Positions 12,909 through 21,433 of a stretch of 28,157 bases of DNA are shown here, one piece after another (the first letter of the stretch is position 1; each line of letters opens with the position of its first letter). The translations under genes and the position numbers were made by a program. The notes below the pieces were generated by a model. It searched no databases, was not told the DNA's origin, and worked only from the letters and a program-made list of their open reading frames with translations. The stretch is taken from positions 1 to 28,157 of the forward strand of contig JASEHG010000005.1 of the NCBI GenBank assembly GCA_030018855.1, read 5' to 3'. The stretch is from Candidatus Brocadiaceae bacterium (GTDB lineage Bacteria; Planctomycetota; Brocadiia; Brocadiales; Bathyanammoxibiaceae).

Positions 12909-14333
12909 CTAGTGACCGGAGAAAAATTTGAAGAACATAAGTTCTACTGCAAGACCCGCTATGCAGGTGGCTATCATAGTAGTGGTACCAGATCTAAGCC
13001 ATACCCCCAGGGTTATGGGGTACTTAGTCTTCTCGCTTATTGAGACGGTAATTATATTGGGTGCGGCGCCTATAGGGGTTCCATTGCCTCCAAAGCCCAC
13101 CCCCATGGCCAGGGCCCACCACAGGGGCATAACGTTTATGTCCTGGGTCCCAAGGTACTGTATTACAGGAATCATTGCCATGGTGAAGGGTATGTTGTCC
13201 ACAATGGCCGAGCTTATAGCGGCCACCAAGAAGAGCAGGGCACAGGTAAACACGAGATTAGTGTGGGCATGGATGGCTATCTTCTCGGCCACCATATCAA
13301 GAATACCCGCCTTTTCCACGCCCCCCACAGCTACAAAGAGGGAGATGAAGAATAAGAGGATACTCCAGTCTACCTCCTTAAGGATGTCATCGGGGTTGGG
13401 CCTCACCCATAGGAGGGCCATGGCAAGCCCCATTATGGAGATGCTAGAGGGCAAGAGCCCGAGCTTTCCCTGGAAGAAGAAGAGTAATAGCACAAGCCCC
13501 AGGGCAATGAGTATCTTCCTTAAGCCCTGACGGTCATGTATGGCCGCACCCTCATCCATCTCCAGCAGTGCCTCTATATTCTTCGGCTTCATGGCTATCT
13601 CTTTCCTCATGACCACCCTAAGGGTGAGCAGGGTGACAGCCCAGGCCGCCACGACGGGCAGGCCGAGGTGGAAAAGGAATTCATTGAAAGTTATCCCTGC
13701 GGCAGAGCCAATCATCATGTTGGGTGGGTCTCCTACTAGGGTGGCAACCCCCCCGATCCCTGAAAGTAACACCGTGGCCATAAGCATAGGGACGGGGTTT
13801 AGGCCGAGAATCTCGCAAGTGGCTACTATTACAGGGGCAAGCACCACCATGCAGGTAACGTTATTGACCATGCTGGAAAGTACTGTAACAACCGTCCCCA
13901 GAAACACCATAAGGCGCCAAGGGTCTCCCATGGTCTTCTTAGCGGTAATGATACCGAGATATTCAAAGAAGCCCGTCTTCTGTAGCATACCCACCATAAC
14001 CATGAAGGCCACAAGGAGGCCGATGGTGTGCCAGTCTATGGCCTGGACGGCATCTGTCTGGGAATAGAAGCCAAGGAAATGACCCACCATGAGCATGAGC
14101 ACTGCACCAGTAATTGCAGCAATGGTACGGTGAATCTTTTCAGAGAGGATGGCTATGTAAGTGCTACCAAAGATTATCCCAGCTACCAGGACGTGCGTAG
14201 GGAGATGCTCAAGGACCTCAAACTTTAGTGCCAGGAAGGCACCCAGGAGGGCGGCAACGGCATAGATAGAGACGTATAAAGCAGTAGAGCGTGGAGCAGT
14301 TAATGCCTGCACGATTACCTTTCCTGAGAACAT
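12909..14333 (-). CDS. NhaD/ArsB-type (ion transporter superfamily) permease
   Basis: This 474-residue protein has about twelve membrane segments arranged as an inverted repeat. Each half carries a signature loop: VGDPPNMMIGSAAGITFNEF near residue 200 and GNGTPIGAAPNIITVSISEK near residue 430, with SSMVNNVTCM and SAIVDNIPFTM as the matching helix breaks. This pattern is shared by NhaD Na+/H+ antiporters, ArsB and citrate-type carriers. The ion is not decidable from sequence; Na+/H+ exchange is the likeliest guess. It stands alone between spacers. Confidence 0.85.
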   Translation of the reverse strand: MFSGKVIVQALTAPRSTALYVSIYAVAALLGAFLALKFEVLEHLPTHVLVAGIIFGSTYIAILSEKIHRTIAAITGAVLMLMVGHFLGFYSQTDAVQAIDWHTIGLLVAFMVMVGMLQKTGFFEYLGIITAKKTMGDPWRLMVFLGTVVTVLSSMVNNVTCMVVLAPVIVATCEILGLNPVPMLMATVLLSGIGGVATLVGDPPNMMIGSAAGITFNEFLFHLGLPVVAAWAVTLLTLRVVMRKEIAMKPKNIEALLEMDEGAAIHDRQGLRKILIALGLVLLLFFFQGKLGLLPSSISIMGLAMALLWVRPNPDDILKEVDWSILLFFISLFVAVGGVEKAGILDMVAEKIAIHAHTNLVFTCALLFLVAAISSAIVDNIPFTMAMIPVIQYLGTQDINVMPLWWALAMGVGFGGNGTPIGAAPNIITVSISEKTKYPITLGVWLRSGTTTMIATCIAGLAVELMFFKFFSGH

Positions 14334-14644
14334 TACAAGGACGGGTCTTGGACCAGCCCGTCATTTCGGACAATCCGCCTTAGGCTGATTGCCACTGCTA
14401 GAAAAATTGAGGCAGAAATCTACCATCTATAAAAGGCGTTGTCAAGGGTTTTTCCTTGACGCTATGTGGAGTATGTGGACATAGGTAATCCACCTCAGGC
14501 GGACAATGGTGAATTTGGAGTTAGGATTTCGGAATGCGTTCCGAGTGCGGAATGGGGAGTGCGGATTGCGGAATTTAACTCCGCATTCCGCATTCTGCAT
14601 TCCACATTTTGAATCATTCCGCACTCTGCAATAGGTTCTGGTAA
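14334..14644. other. Intergenic region rich in dispersed repeats
   Basis: No gene is seen in these 311 bases. They hold ATCCGCCTTAGGCTGAT near 14370, a short inverted repeat GTCAAGG/CCTTGAC (14441-14460), the 27-bp element at 14463-14489 followed by a CCACCTCAGGCGGA core, and a GCGGAATGC/GCATTCCGC tract at 14529-14632 with halves in opposite orientations. The last recurs inside the glycosyltransferase gene at 23668. Confidence 0.6.
14463..14489 (+). repeat. 27-bp dispersed element, copy 2 of 3
   Basis: TATGTGGAGTATGTGG followed by ACATAGGTAAT. Related copies lie at 6636-6662 and 27908-27934; all three are intergenic and on the plus strand. The conserved parts are TGTGGA and GA(C/G)AT(G/A)GGTAA. 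Confidence 0.55.
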
Positions 14645-15376
14645 TTGGACGTCTCCCGTAAAGACCTATCTGTAGTGTTCCCTGTACATAACGAGGCGGA
14701 TAGCCTTGGAGAACTCCTCTCTCGTCTCCTGCCAGTCCTCAAGGGCTTGAATCAGTCTTACGAGGTAATCTTTGTGGACGACGCCAGTACGGACAGGAGT
14801 TGGGAGGTAATGAAAGAACTGCGTGCCAATAACCCACACGTGAGGGTGATTCGGTTCAGGAAGAACTGCGGGGAGTCGGCGGCCCTGGAGGCGGGCTTTA
14901 AGGCCGCCAGGGGGGACGTGGTAGTGGCCATGGATGCCGACCTCCAGAGTGACCCAAAGGACATACCCGGCCTCCTGGAAAAACTGAAAGAATACGACGT
15001 GGCCTGGGGATTGAGGGCCGAAAGAAAGGATGAGTGGCTGAGGAGTCTTATGTCCTGGGGCGGCAATACCCTCAGGCAGGTGATTATGGGAGATAATGCC
15101 AGGGATGCAGGTTCGCCCCTCAGGGTCATGCGCCGAGAGGTGGTACAAAAGGTCAAACTATTCAAAGGTCTCCACCGCTTCTACCCCACCCTTTGCCGGA
15201 TGGAGGGTTTTAAGGTGATAGAGATACCCATCTCCCACTTCCCCAGGAAATTCGGTGAGTCCAAATACAATATCAGAAACCGCCTCTTCAAATTCTTGGT
15301 GGACCTCCTGGCCGTAAAGTGGATGCAGAACAGACGCATAGATTATGAGGTTGTAGAGGAGCTGGATGAGAGATAA
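14645..15376 (+). CDS. GT2 family polyprenyl-phosphate sugar transferase (DPM1/ArnC-like)
   Basis: This 243-residue GT-A enzyme has VVFPVHNEADSLGELL, VDDASTD, the NCGESAALEAG loop and the metal-binding DADLQSDP. The C-terminus (HRFYPTLCRMEGFKVIEIPI, HFPRKFGESKY) matches dolichol/undecaprenyl-phosphate mannosyl-, glucosyl- or aminoarabinose-phosphate synthases. No membrane helices follow, so it is a peripheral type. It moves a sugar from a nucleotide carrier to a polyprenyl phosphate on the cytoplasmic face, making the donor that GT83 enzymes use. It is first in a run of envelope genes on this strand. The start is TTG 14645, with no clear Shine-Dalgarno sequence. Confidence 0.88.
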   Translation: MDVSRKDLSVVFPVHNEADSLGELLSRLLPVLKGLNQSYEVIFVDDASTDRSWEVMKELRANNPHVRVIRFRKNCGESAALEAGFKAARGDVVVAMDADLQSDPKDIPGLLEKLKEYDVAWGLRAERKDEWLRSLMSWGGNTLRQVIMGDNARDAGSPLRVMRREVVQKVKLFKGLHRFYPTLCRMEGFKVIEIPISHFPRKFGESKYNIRNRLFKFLVDLLAVKWMQNRRIDYEVVEELDER

Positions 15377-15377
15377 T

Positions 15378-15406
15378 GTAAGGGCGGGTTTCAAACCCGC
15401 CCCTAC
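15378..15406. repeat. Palindrome of the GTAGGGGC family
   Basis: GTAAGGGCGGGTTT and AAACCCGCCCCTAC meet at a single C two bases after the GT2 stop codon. It could serve as a terminator stem, and it is the intergenic counterpart of the palindromes found inside the following genes. Confidence 0.7.
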
Positions 15407-15487
15407 AAAGGCGGGTTTAATCACCCCCACCCTTCCCTCCCCCCTCAAGGGGGAGGGAAAAACAGCACCAAGACGGAAGAGCTAATC

Positions 15488-17146
15488 ATGAACAACACAA
15501 ACTGGGTGAAAGATAGTCACCGGGTACTGCTGTTATCCTCCCTATGCCTTGTCCTTTATCTACCTGCGTTGGGAAACAGGGACCTCTGGGGCAGCGTAGA
15601 GACGGAATATGCCCAGGTGGCCAGGGAGGCCCTTCACTCCACCTCGTGGGGGTGGTTAGTACCCCACTTCAATGGAGACCTCTACAATGAAAAGCCCCCC
15701 CTGTACTTCTGGCTCATAGCCCTGACCAGTCTGCCTGTCGGAGACGTTACGGAATTTACCGCCCGCCTCCCTTCAGCCCTTGCCGCACTGGGCACGGTAA
15801 TCGTAGTGTACTTCCTGGGCAAGGCCCTGCTGAATGAACGGGCGGGCCTCCTGGCCTCCCTGATACTCCTGAGCTCCCCTGGGTTCTTCAAGTCTGCCTG
15901 CATGGTAAGGATAGACATGCCCGTGGCCTTCTTTTTTACCCTGAGCCTGGCCAGCTTCTATATGGGTCTTGTTACAGGAGGTAGGGGCACGTTGCAACGT
16001 GCCCCTACATCTTCCAGGAGGTGGCTATTTCTATTGGGCTGGTTTTCTGCCGCCCTCTCCTGCCTGGTAAAAGGGCCAGTCTATCCACTTATTATTGCCC
16101 TTACCCTGTCCTCTTATATAATCTTAAGTCGTAGGGACAGGGCTTTAGCCCTGTCCTTGAAGGACAGACCTGAAGGTCTGTCCCTACGTCTGGGGGCCCT
16201 GGTGTTCTTTGGCACTATGGGCCTCTGGTGCATCCCCGTCTATTTTAAGGCAGGGTCTTACCTCAAAGGCCTGTTTGGCTGGGGGGTATGGTACCTGAAG
16301 GGGGAGGAATATCACGTTGAGAGTTTCTACTTCTATCTCCCCCAATTTCTGGTCAGTATGGCCCCCTGGTCTATCTTTATACCACTGGCCCTGTACTCGT
16401 ACTGTAAGGGGACAGGGGAGAGGGGACAGGGAATAGGAAAACCTTTATCCCTGTTTCCTGTTACCTGGTTACTGCTCGGTCTTGTCGCATTTAGTCTCCT
16501 TAGCACCAAGCACAGCAGGTATATCTTGTTTCTTTATCCGGCGGGGGCACTGATGGTGGCCCAGATGTGGGAGGGCTACTGGGCAAAGGGCCCTCCTTTA
16601 TGGTCCTGGCAAAAGTGCCTGCCTGTCCTTATAATCGCCACCTTGGCGGGTGTGGCGGTGGCCTTGTTTGCAGGGGGACGGCTCCCCTATCCTGCCCTGG
16701 GCCTCTCTCTAGTCGTTGTGGGTATGCTGATAGCCCTATACCTGGCTTACAGGGCCTCGCAGGTGAAGCTCCTCTTTGGGGTCATCTTGCTCGTCCTGTC
16801 CGTCTATCAAGCGATTTATTACCAGTTCCTCCTGCCATTACAGAACGACGTCAATTCTGACAGGCCCTTATGTCAGAAGCTACTAGGTATTATGGAACCA
16901 GGGGCTAAGTGGGCCGTGTATAAGTATTATCGTCCCGCTTTTACCTATTACACCCACACCTTTCCAGATAATATAGGCATGGAAGAGCAGCTCACGGCCC
17001 TTCTCTCCTCCAGGGAGAAGGTCTATTGCCTCCTGGGTGAGGCAGATTACAGAGGGTTAGGGTCACTGGCCTACAAGGTGGCCGAAATTCCCAATCCCAG
17101 GGAGAAAGGCCCTCCTTCTTTTGTCCTTGTCTCCAATAGGCCATAA
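15488..17146 (+). CDS. GT83 (ArnT/PMT-like) glycosyltransferase, paralog 1
   Basis: This 552-residue GT-C membrane enzyme has about twelve hydrophobic segments. It has the family N-terminus YLPALGNRDLWGSVETEYAQ and the NEKPPLYFW segment, then LVKGP and the conserved KHSRYILFLYPAGALM. ArnT-type proteins transfer sugar from polyprenyl phosphate to lipid A on the periplasmic side. The Asp of the usual DE(x)(x)YA motif is replaced by Val (VETEYA). Repeat-derived inserts lie at residues 165-174, 215-234 and about 306-320. GGAAGAG precedes ATG 15488. The acceptor and sugar are not known. Confidence 0.85.
   Translation: MNNTNWVKDSHRVLLLSSLCLVLYLPALGNRDLWGSVETEYAQVAREALHSTSWGWLVPHFNGDLYNEKPPLYFWLIALTSLPVGDVTEFTARLPSALAALGTVIVVYFLGKALLNERAGLLASLILLSSPGFFKSACMVRIDMPVAFFFTLSLASFYMGLVTGGRGTLQRAPTSSRRWLFLLGWFSAALSCLVKGPVYPLIIALTLSSYIILSRRDRALALSLKDRPEGLSLRLGALVFFGTMGLWCIPVYFKAGSYLKGLFGWGVWYLKGEEYHVESFYFYLPQFLVSMAPWSIFIPLALYSYCKGTGERGQGIGKPLSLFPVTWLLLGLVAFSLLSTKHSRYILFLYPAGALMVAQMWEGYWAKGPPLWSWQKCLPVLIIATLAGVAVALFAGGRLPYPALGLSLVVVGMLIALYLAYRASQVKLLFGVILLVLSVYQAIYYQFLLPLQNDVNSDRPLCQKLLGIMEPGAKWAVYKYYRPAFTYYTHTFPDNIGMEEQLTALLSSREKVYCLLGEADYRGLGSLAYKVAEIPNPREKGPPSFVLVSNRP
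15981..16008. repeat. 28-bp perfect palindrome inside GT83 paralog 1
   Basis: GTAGGGGCACGTTG followed by its exact reverse complement. It encodes part of GGRGTLQRAPTSS (residues 165-174). It is identical to 23103-23130 in paralog 4 but read in another frame. Confidence 0.95.
16131..16187. repeat. 57-bp double palindrome inside GT83 paralog 1
   Basis: GTAGGGACAGGGC..GCCCTGTCC, a TTGAA spacer, then GGACAGACC..GGTCTGTCCCTAC. It is 19 codons long and in frame (residues 215-234, RRDRALALSLKDRPEGLSLR). The same two half-palindromes with a longer centre lie at 28016-28129. Confidence 0.9.
16405..16452. repeat. Low-complexity GGGGACAGGG tract inside GT83 paralog 1
   Basis: It encodes KGTGERGQGIGKPLSL and resembles intergenic filler at 3130-3220 and 6810-6850. 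The corresponding loop is shorter in the three paralogs. Confidence 0.6.
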
Positions 17147-17147
17147 T

Positions 17148-17226
17148 AAAAGCAGTGGTCAGTTCTCAGTTTCCAGTTATCAGATAACTGACCACCTACA
17201 ACTGAAAACTGAAGACTGACAACTGA
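17148..17226. repeat. CAGT/ACTGA filler repeat between GT83 genes
   Basis: It contains GTGGTCAGTTCTCAGTTTCC, the palindrome CAGTTATC-A-GATAACTG and ACTGAAAACTGAAGACTGAC. Related filler is at 12742-12787. It leaves the next start (ATG 17228) without a Shine-Dalgarno sequence. Confidence 0.65.
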
Positions 17227-17227
17227 G

Positions 17228-18829
17228 ATGAGATTTGCCTATATTAGAGAGAGTCTTTCCAGTGTGCTGTCTCTAAAACTTGCACTGGTGGTGATATGTC
17301 TGACCCTGTATCTTCCCCATCTTGGGGGGAGGGACCTATGGGCGGGGAGGGAGACCCTCTACGCCCAGGTGGCTAGAGAAACACTCCAGGGGAATTGGAT
17401 TGTGCCCCACTTTAATGGGGAGATATATTTCAACAAACCGCCCCTGTACTTCTGGGTGATAGCCCTGTTAAGTAAGCCCTGGGGGGACGTAACGGAATTT
17501 ACCCTTAGATTGCCCTCTGCCCTGGCGGCCATAGGGACCGTGCTTGTGGTCTTCTCTCTAGGCGAGGCCCTCATCGGTGCGGGGGGAGGCTTCCTGGCGG
17601 GGCTTATCCTGGCAAGCAGTCTAGAGTTCCAGAAGTATGCCTGCGTGGCCAAACTGGAGATGCTCTTGACCTTCTTCGTTACTGCCAGCCTGGCCTGCTT
17701 CTATTTTGGCCTTGATTCTGCGTCTCACAAGAGATGGTATTTCCTCTGGGGATGGGCCTTCCTTGCCCTATCCGTCTTCACCAAGGGCATTGGTATCCTC
17801 ATCATCCCTCCTGTGTTGGGCCTCTACCTCCTAAGCCGAAGGGAACTCTACCGCTGGAGGGAGATGGAGCCATTCCTTGGCGGCCTCCTCTTCGTTTCCC
17901 TCTTACTATGCTGGCTCCTCCCGGCCCAGTTGTATGGAGGTATGAGTTATACAGGGGGTCTGGTGGGACACTTTAAATACCACGTAGGCAAACCTGCCAC
18001 CCTCTTTAAACCCGTTTTTTATACGATGGAGGTCCTGGCAGGGACGCTTCCATGGTCCCTCATACTTATTGGTCTCTATGCCTACTGGAAGAGGAGTGTG
18101 CCTGGGGAGAGGGATCCCCTGCGGTTCCCGGTGGTATGGTTCCTGGCCACGTTTGTCCTCTTTTCCATCAGTATGGAAAAGAGGAGCAGGTACCTCCTGC
18201 CCCTCTACCCGGCATTGGCCCTGATGCTGGGGACCCTGTGGAACTATTACATAGCCAAGGCCGCCCCCCTATGGACGTGGGAGAGGTGGGCCACGGTCCT
18301 CGCCTTTGGTTTTTGCGGGGGTTCATTCCTGGGGCTGGTCTATGCTGGACTGCCCGTGAGCTGGATAGTGTTACTGGTGGGGTTATGCGTCCTGGCCTTG
18401 ATGCTCCTCGCCCTCTGGTCCCGCCAATACATGGTACTCTTTGGCAGTCTCTTTCTCTTTGCCATGGCCTTTGAGACCACCTATTGCCAGCTCGTCTTGC
18501 CCAGAGAGAGCCATGCTGGACAGGAAAGGGCCCTCTGCCAGGAGATACGCCAGGTCATGGAGCCAGGTGCCCTCCTGACCACTTATCAATCGTTTAATCA
18601 AGATTACGTCTGGTACATGAGAGGCAGGGTTAAGGAGCTTTCTTACAAACGAGAGTTTTTGAACCTCTTCTCTTCCAGTGAGAGGGTCTATTGCCTTACG
18701 GATGAAGAGGCCCTCCTTTCTCTGGGGCCAGAGGCCGATGTTAATAAGACAAATGTTTATAAGGTAAAGGAGTTTCAGAGGCCGGGTAGGTATGGGGGTA
18801 AGCTCCTGCTCCTCTCCAACAGGCCTTAA
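17228..18829 (+). CDS. GT83 (ArnT/PMT-like) glycosyltransferase, paralog 2
   Basis: This 533-residue GT-C membrane enzyme is the shortest of the four and has no palindromic inserts, so it shows the ancestral loop lengths. Landmarks are LGGRDLWAGRETLYAQVARE, FNKPPLYFWVIAL, VFTKG and KRSRYLLPLYPALALML, followed by SSSERVYCLTDEEALLSLG in the C-terminal domain. As in paralog 1 the catalytic-type Asp of the DE motif is missing (RETLYA), while the following Glu is kept. Its role is probably sugar transfer to an envelope lipid, if still active. Confidence 0.85.
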   Translation: MRFAYIRESLSSVLSLKLALVVICLTLYLPHLGGRDLWAGRETLYAQVARETLQGNWIVPHFNGEIYFNKPPLYFWVIALLSKPWGDVTEFTLRLPSALAAIGTVLVVFSLGEALIGAGGGFLAGLILASSLEFQKYACVAKLEMLLTFFVTASLACFYFGLDSASHKRWYFLWGWAFLALSVFTKGIGILIIPPVLGLYLLSRRELYRWREMEPFLGGLLFVSLLLCWLLPAQLYGGMSYTGGLVGHFKYHVGKPATLFKPVFYTMEVLAGTLPWSLILIGLYAYWKRSVPGERDPLRFPVVWFLATFVLFSISMEKRSRYLLPLYPALALMLGTLWNYYIAKAAPLWTWERWATVLAFGFCGGSFLGLVYAGLPVSWIVLLVGLCVLALMLLALWSRQYMVLFGSLFLFAMAFETTYCQLVLPRESHAGQERALCQEIRQVMEPGALLTTYQSFNQDYVWYMRGRVKELSYKREFLNLFSSSERVYCLTDEEALLSLGPEADVNKTNVYKVKEFQRPGRYGGKLLLLSNRP

Positions 18830-18836
18830 GGAAGAC

Positions 18837-18885
18837 ATTGTAAATTGTGGATTGGGAATTTAAAATTTTAAATTTACAATTTTTC
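18837..18885 (+). terminator. AT-rich hairpin with T-run
   Basis: ATTGTAAATT (18837-18846) pairs with AATTTACAAT (18871-18880), with an inner AATTTAAAATTTTAAATT palindrome, followed by TTTTT. It is a plausible weak terminator after GT83 paralog 2. Confidence 0.5.
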
Positions 18886-18901
18886 TCAATAGTGATACCA
18901 G

Positions 18902-19702
18902 ATGAACCCCCATACTTATTCCTTGTATGCAAGATTAAGGGAGCCCCACCTCCTGGAAATGCTTGAGCTAAGAGAGGGGGAGTTCATCCTGGACCTGGGC
19001 TGTGGGGCGGGTTATTTTACCGAGAGGATTGCCGAAAATGGGGCACGGTGCTGCGGGATTGATGCCGACAGGCGTTCTCTGGGCCTCGCCAGGGATAACG
19101 TGCCCGCCACGTTTATTTGCGGGAGCGTTACAGACGTCCCCATTAAGGATAATACAATAGAAAAGGCCCTCCTGGCAGACGTCCTTGAGCATGTAGAAGA
19201 GGACGAGAGGGTAATCAGTGAACTCTGCAGGATAGCAAGGGATAAGTCCCTGCTGGTCATTTCCGTCCCCTCCAGAGACGGCCTGTTAAGCAGTACCCGA
19301 CTCCACAGACTCTTTCACGAGGAGAAGGGTTCGCCAGAGTACCACGTTAGAAACGGTTACACCTTAGATGGTTTAAAGGGACTTTTAGAGAGGCACAACG
19401 TAAGGGTGGTGGAGGTGCGGTATGCCGTTACTCTATTGGGAGAGGTATTCTTAGAGGCGTTAAAGCTCACGCTGTTTCTCGTCAAGAAGGATTATACCTC
19501 CCAGGCAAGCCTCCGGGACGCAGACAGTTCCTTCTTTTTCAAATTATACCGTTACATTGTCTTCCCTTTCATGTATAAAATATCACGCCTTGAAGACCTA
19601 TTGCTGTCTAAGTTCGTTAAGGGGCATGCCCTCATTATTAAATGTATCGTTGAGAAACGGACGGGGAAGGATATTGACGACGTTTCTCCATTGAGAGGAT
19701 GA
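18902..19702 (+). CDS. Class I SAM-dependent methyltransferase
   Basis: This 266-residue protein has the Rossmann-fold motif I ILDLGCGAGYFTERI near residue 30, the acidic GIDADRRS at the end of beta-2, and KALLADVLEHVEEDERVISE as motif IV and post-motif, typical of the UbiE/SmtA-like group (Methyltransf_11). The C-terminal 90 residues are extended (YRYIVFPFMYKISRLEDLLL) and may contact the membrane. It sits between GT83 paralogs 2 and 3, so a glycolipid or sugar-linked acceptor is likely, an inference from context. Confidence 0.85.
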   Translation: MNPHTYSLYARLREPHLLEMLELREGEFILDLGCGAGYFTERIAENGARCCGIDADRRSLGLARDNVPATFICGSVTDVPIKDNTIEKALLADVLEHVEEDERVISELCRIARDKSLLVISVPSRDGLLSSTRLHRLFHEEKGSPEYHVRNGYTLDGLKGLLERHNVRVVEVRYAVTLLGEVFLEALKLTLFLVKKDYTSQASLRDADSSFFFKLYRYIVFPFMYKISRLEDLLLSKFVKGHALIIKCIVEKRTGKDIDDVSPLRG

Positions 19703-19711
19703 CGACAAGAT

Positions 19712-21406
19712 ATGACGAAGAGATTCATTACGGGAAGCAACCGCTCTTATGTACTCCTGACGATAGCTATATGGGCAGTACTGTACCTCCCCAACTTGTG
19801 GTGGAGAGACCTCACGGGGACAGACGAGCCTAAGTACGCCCAGGTGGCCAGAGAGGTGCTGCTGGACGGGCATTGGTTCGCCCTCCATCTTAACGGAAAC
19901 CCCTATTATGGGGAGCCACCCCTGTACTTCTGGTCGGAGGCCCTCCTCAGCCTCCCACACGGCGACGTTACGCCGTTTATTGCAATGCTTACGGCCTGTC
20001 TCTTCGGGTTGGGGACCATGTTGCTAACCTACTCCCTGGGGAAGAGACTCTTTGACGCCGGCACGGGTTTCTTAGGTGCGGCAATCCTGGCCACGCTACC
20101 CCAGTTTCATAACTTTAGCTGTATGGCCAGGTTGAACGTTCCCTTCACCTTCTTCATTACGGCCGCATTAACGGCCTTTTATTTCGGATACTCTGAGGTT
20201 AACGCAGGGGCGAGCCGGCGGGTCGCCCCTACCAGTTATTTCTCCTGGGGCTGGGTCCTGTTGGGACTGGCCGCCATTACAGAGAAAGGCCCGATAGCCT
20301 TCATCCTGGTAGGTGCTACGGTGCTGGTCTTTCTCTGGAGGAGGGGAGAGTTAAGACTATTTCTGGAGACCAGGCCCGTACGGGGACTTTTCTTGTCAGC
20401 AGTCCCCATAACCCTGTGGCTACTCCCGGCCTATCTAACGGTAGGAAGGTCCTATATGGAGGGGCTCTTTGGGCAATTTAATTCCCAGGTAACTACCCCC
20501 CTGGGGATTGATAAATTTCTCTTTTATTTCTCTGCGATATTTGTGGACGGCTCACCCTGGTCTATCCTCCTCCCTTTTGCCTTTTATGCCTATTGGAAGG
20601 AGAGGGGGGCTGGAGTACCCCAAAGGGACTTTCTATGGACGTGGCTCTTTGTGATATTCATTACTTTTTCTATAATCCTCCAGAAATTCAGCAGGTACGT
20701 CCTCCCCTTATACCCCGCCGTGGCCCTCATCCTGGCCCATTTTTGCAGGGGCTACATACAACGCCCCGCCCTGAGGGAGTGGACGTCTATTAAAGGGGCT
20801 CTTTGCTGGGGACTGGCCCCCTTTCTTGGCCTCCTCTTTGCCTGGATATTCTTCGGGCTACATACCCATAAGCCAGTCTTTTCCCCTCTTATTATTGGGG
20901 CAATGGGTGTGGGGCTTTTCGGTCTTTCTTTTGTAGTACGGCAGATTTTCAGGGATAAGCAGTGGGAGGTGCTCTTCGTCTTTATGTTCCTCATCACCTC
21001 CAGCTTCCAGATGTCCTATAACAGGTTTCTCTTCCCCTGGGAGAAGGAGAATCGGTCAGAGAGGGCCTATTGTGAGGAATTGAAGGGGCTTATGGGACCA
21101 GGTGCCCCCTGGGCTGTGTACAGGATCTTCAGACCCGCCCAGGTCTACTATACGAAATCCCATCCCAGGGCTATCTCTTCTGAGGAGGAATTAGCATCTT
21201 TCCTGGAGGGAGGGGCATCCGCCCCTTCGCTCCGCTCAAGGGCAGGCTCAGGCGGACAACGTGCCCCTACTGGAAAGGTCTATTGTCTTATGGCAGAGGC
21301 AGATTATAATGGACTGACCTCTACAGGGAGGGTCCCTCTATTCAAAGTGGCGGAACTCCAGGGGCTTCACAAGGCAAGGCTTGTGCTGGTCTCTAACTTG
21401 CCATAG
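19712..21406 (+). CDS. GT83 (ArnT/PMT-like) glycosyltransferase, paralog 3
   Basis: This 564-residue GT-C membrane enzyme retains the full motif TGTDEPKYAQVAREV, close to the ArnT DE(x)RYAE form, then YGEPPLYFWSEAL, TEKGP and KFSRYVLPLYPAVALIL. It is therefore a good candidate for an active sugar transferase using polyprenyl-phosphate donors on the periplasmic face. Repeat-encoded inserts occur at residues 165-174 (AGASRRVAPT) and about 499-520 (GGASAPSLRSRAGSGGQRA). It begins nine bases after the methyltransferase gene. Confidence 0.87.
   Translation: MTKRFITGSNRSYVLLTIAIWAVLYLPNLWWRDLTGTDEPKYAQVAREVLLDGHWFALHLNGNPYYGEPPLYFWSEALLSLPHGDVTPFIAMLTACLFGLGTMLLTYSLGKRLFDAGTGFLGAAILATLPQFHNFSCMARLNVPFTFFITAALTAFYFGYSEVNAGASRRVAPTSYFSWGWVLLGLAAITEKGPIAFILVGATVLVFLWRRGELRLFLETRPVRGLFLSAVPITLWLLPAYLTVGRSYMEGLFGQFNSQVTTPLGIDKFLFYFSAIFVDGSPWSILLPFAFYAYWKERGAGVPQRDFLWTWLFVIFITFSIILQKFSRYVLPLYPAVALILAHFCRGYIQRPALREWTSIKGALCWGLAPFLGLLFAWIFFGLHTHKPVFSPLIIGAMGVGLFGLSFVVRQIFRDKQWEVLFVFMFLITSSFQMSYNRFLFPWEKENRSERAYCEELKGLMGPGAPWAVYRIFRPAQVYYTKSHPRAISSEEELASFLEGGASAPSLRSRAGSGGQRAPTGKVYCLMAEADYNGLTSTGRVPLFKVAELQGLHKARLVLVSNLP
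20204..20232. repeat. Palindrome-family repeat inside GT83 paralog 3
   Basis: GCAGGGGCGA and TCGCCCCTAC form the arms around GCCGGCGGG. It encodes AGASRRVAPT at residues 165-174, the same residue numbers as the insert in paralog 1. Confidence 0.85.
21207..21270. repeat. Composite repeat inside GT83 paralog 3
   Basis: It contains CCGCCCCTTCGCTCCGCT (start of 21219-21246), a CTCAGGCGGA core remnant and the half-palindrome AACGTGCCCCTAC. Bases 21219-21246 match the reverse complement of 24173-24200 in paralog 4 at 26 of 28 positions. Confidence 0.85.
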
Positions 21407-21433
21407 GTGAAACGAAAGGGATAGGCGCAAGAA

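Noticed and set aside
14529..14632. Structured small RNA in the spacer before the GT2 gene
   Set aside because: The inverted GCGGAATGC tract would fold, but it is made of the same filler as other spacers and has no promoter or terminator.
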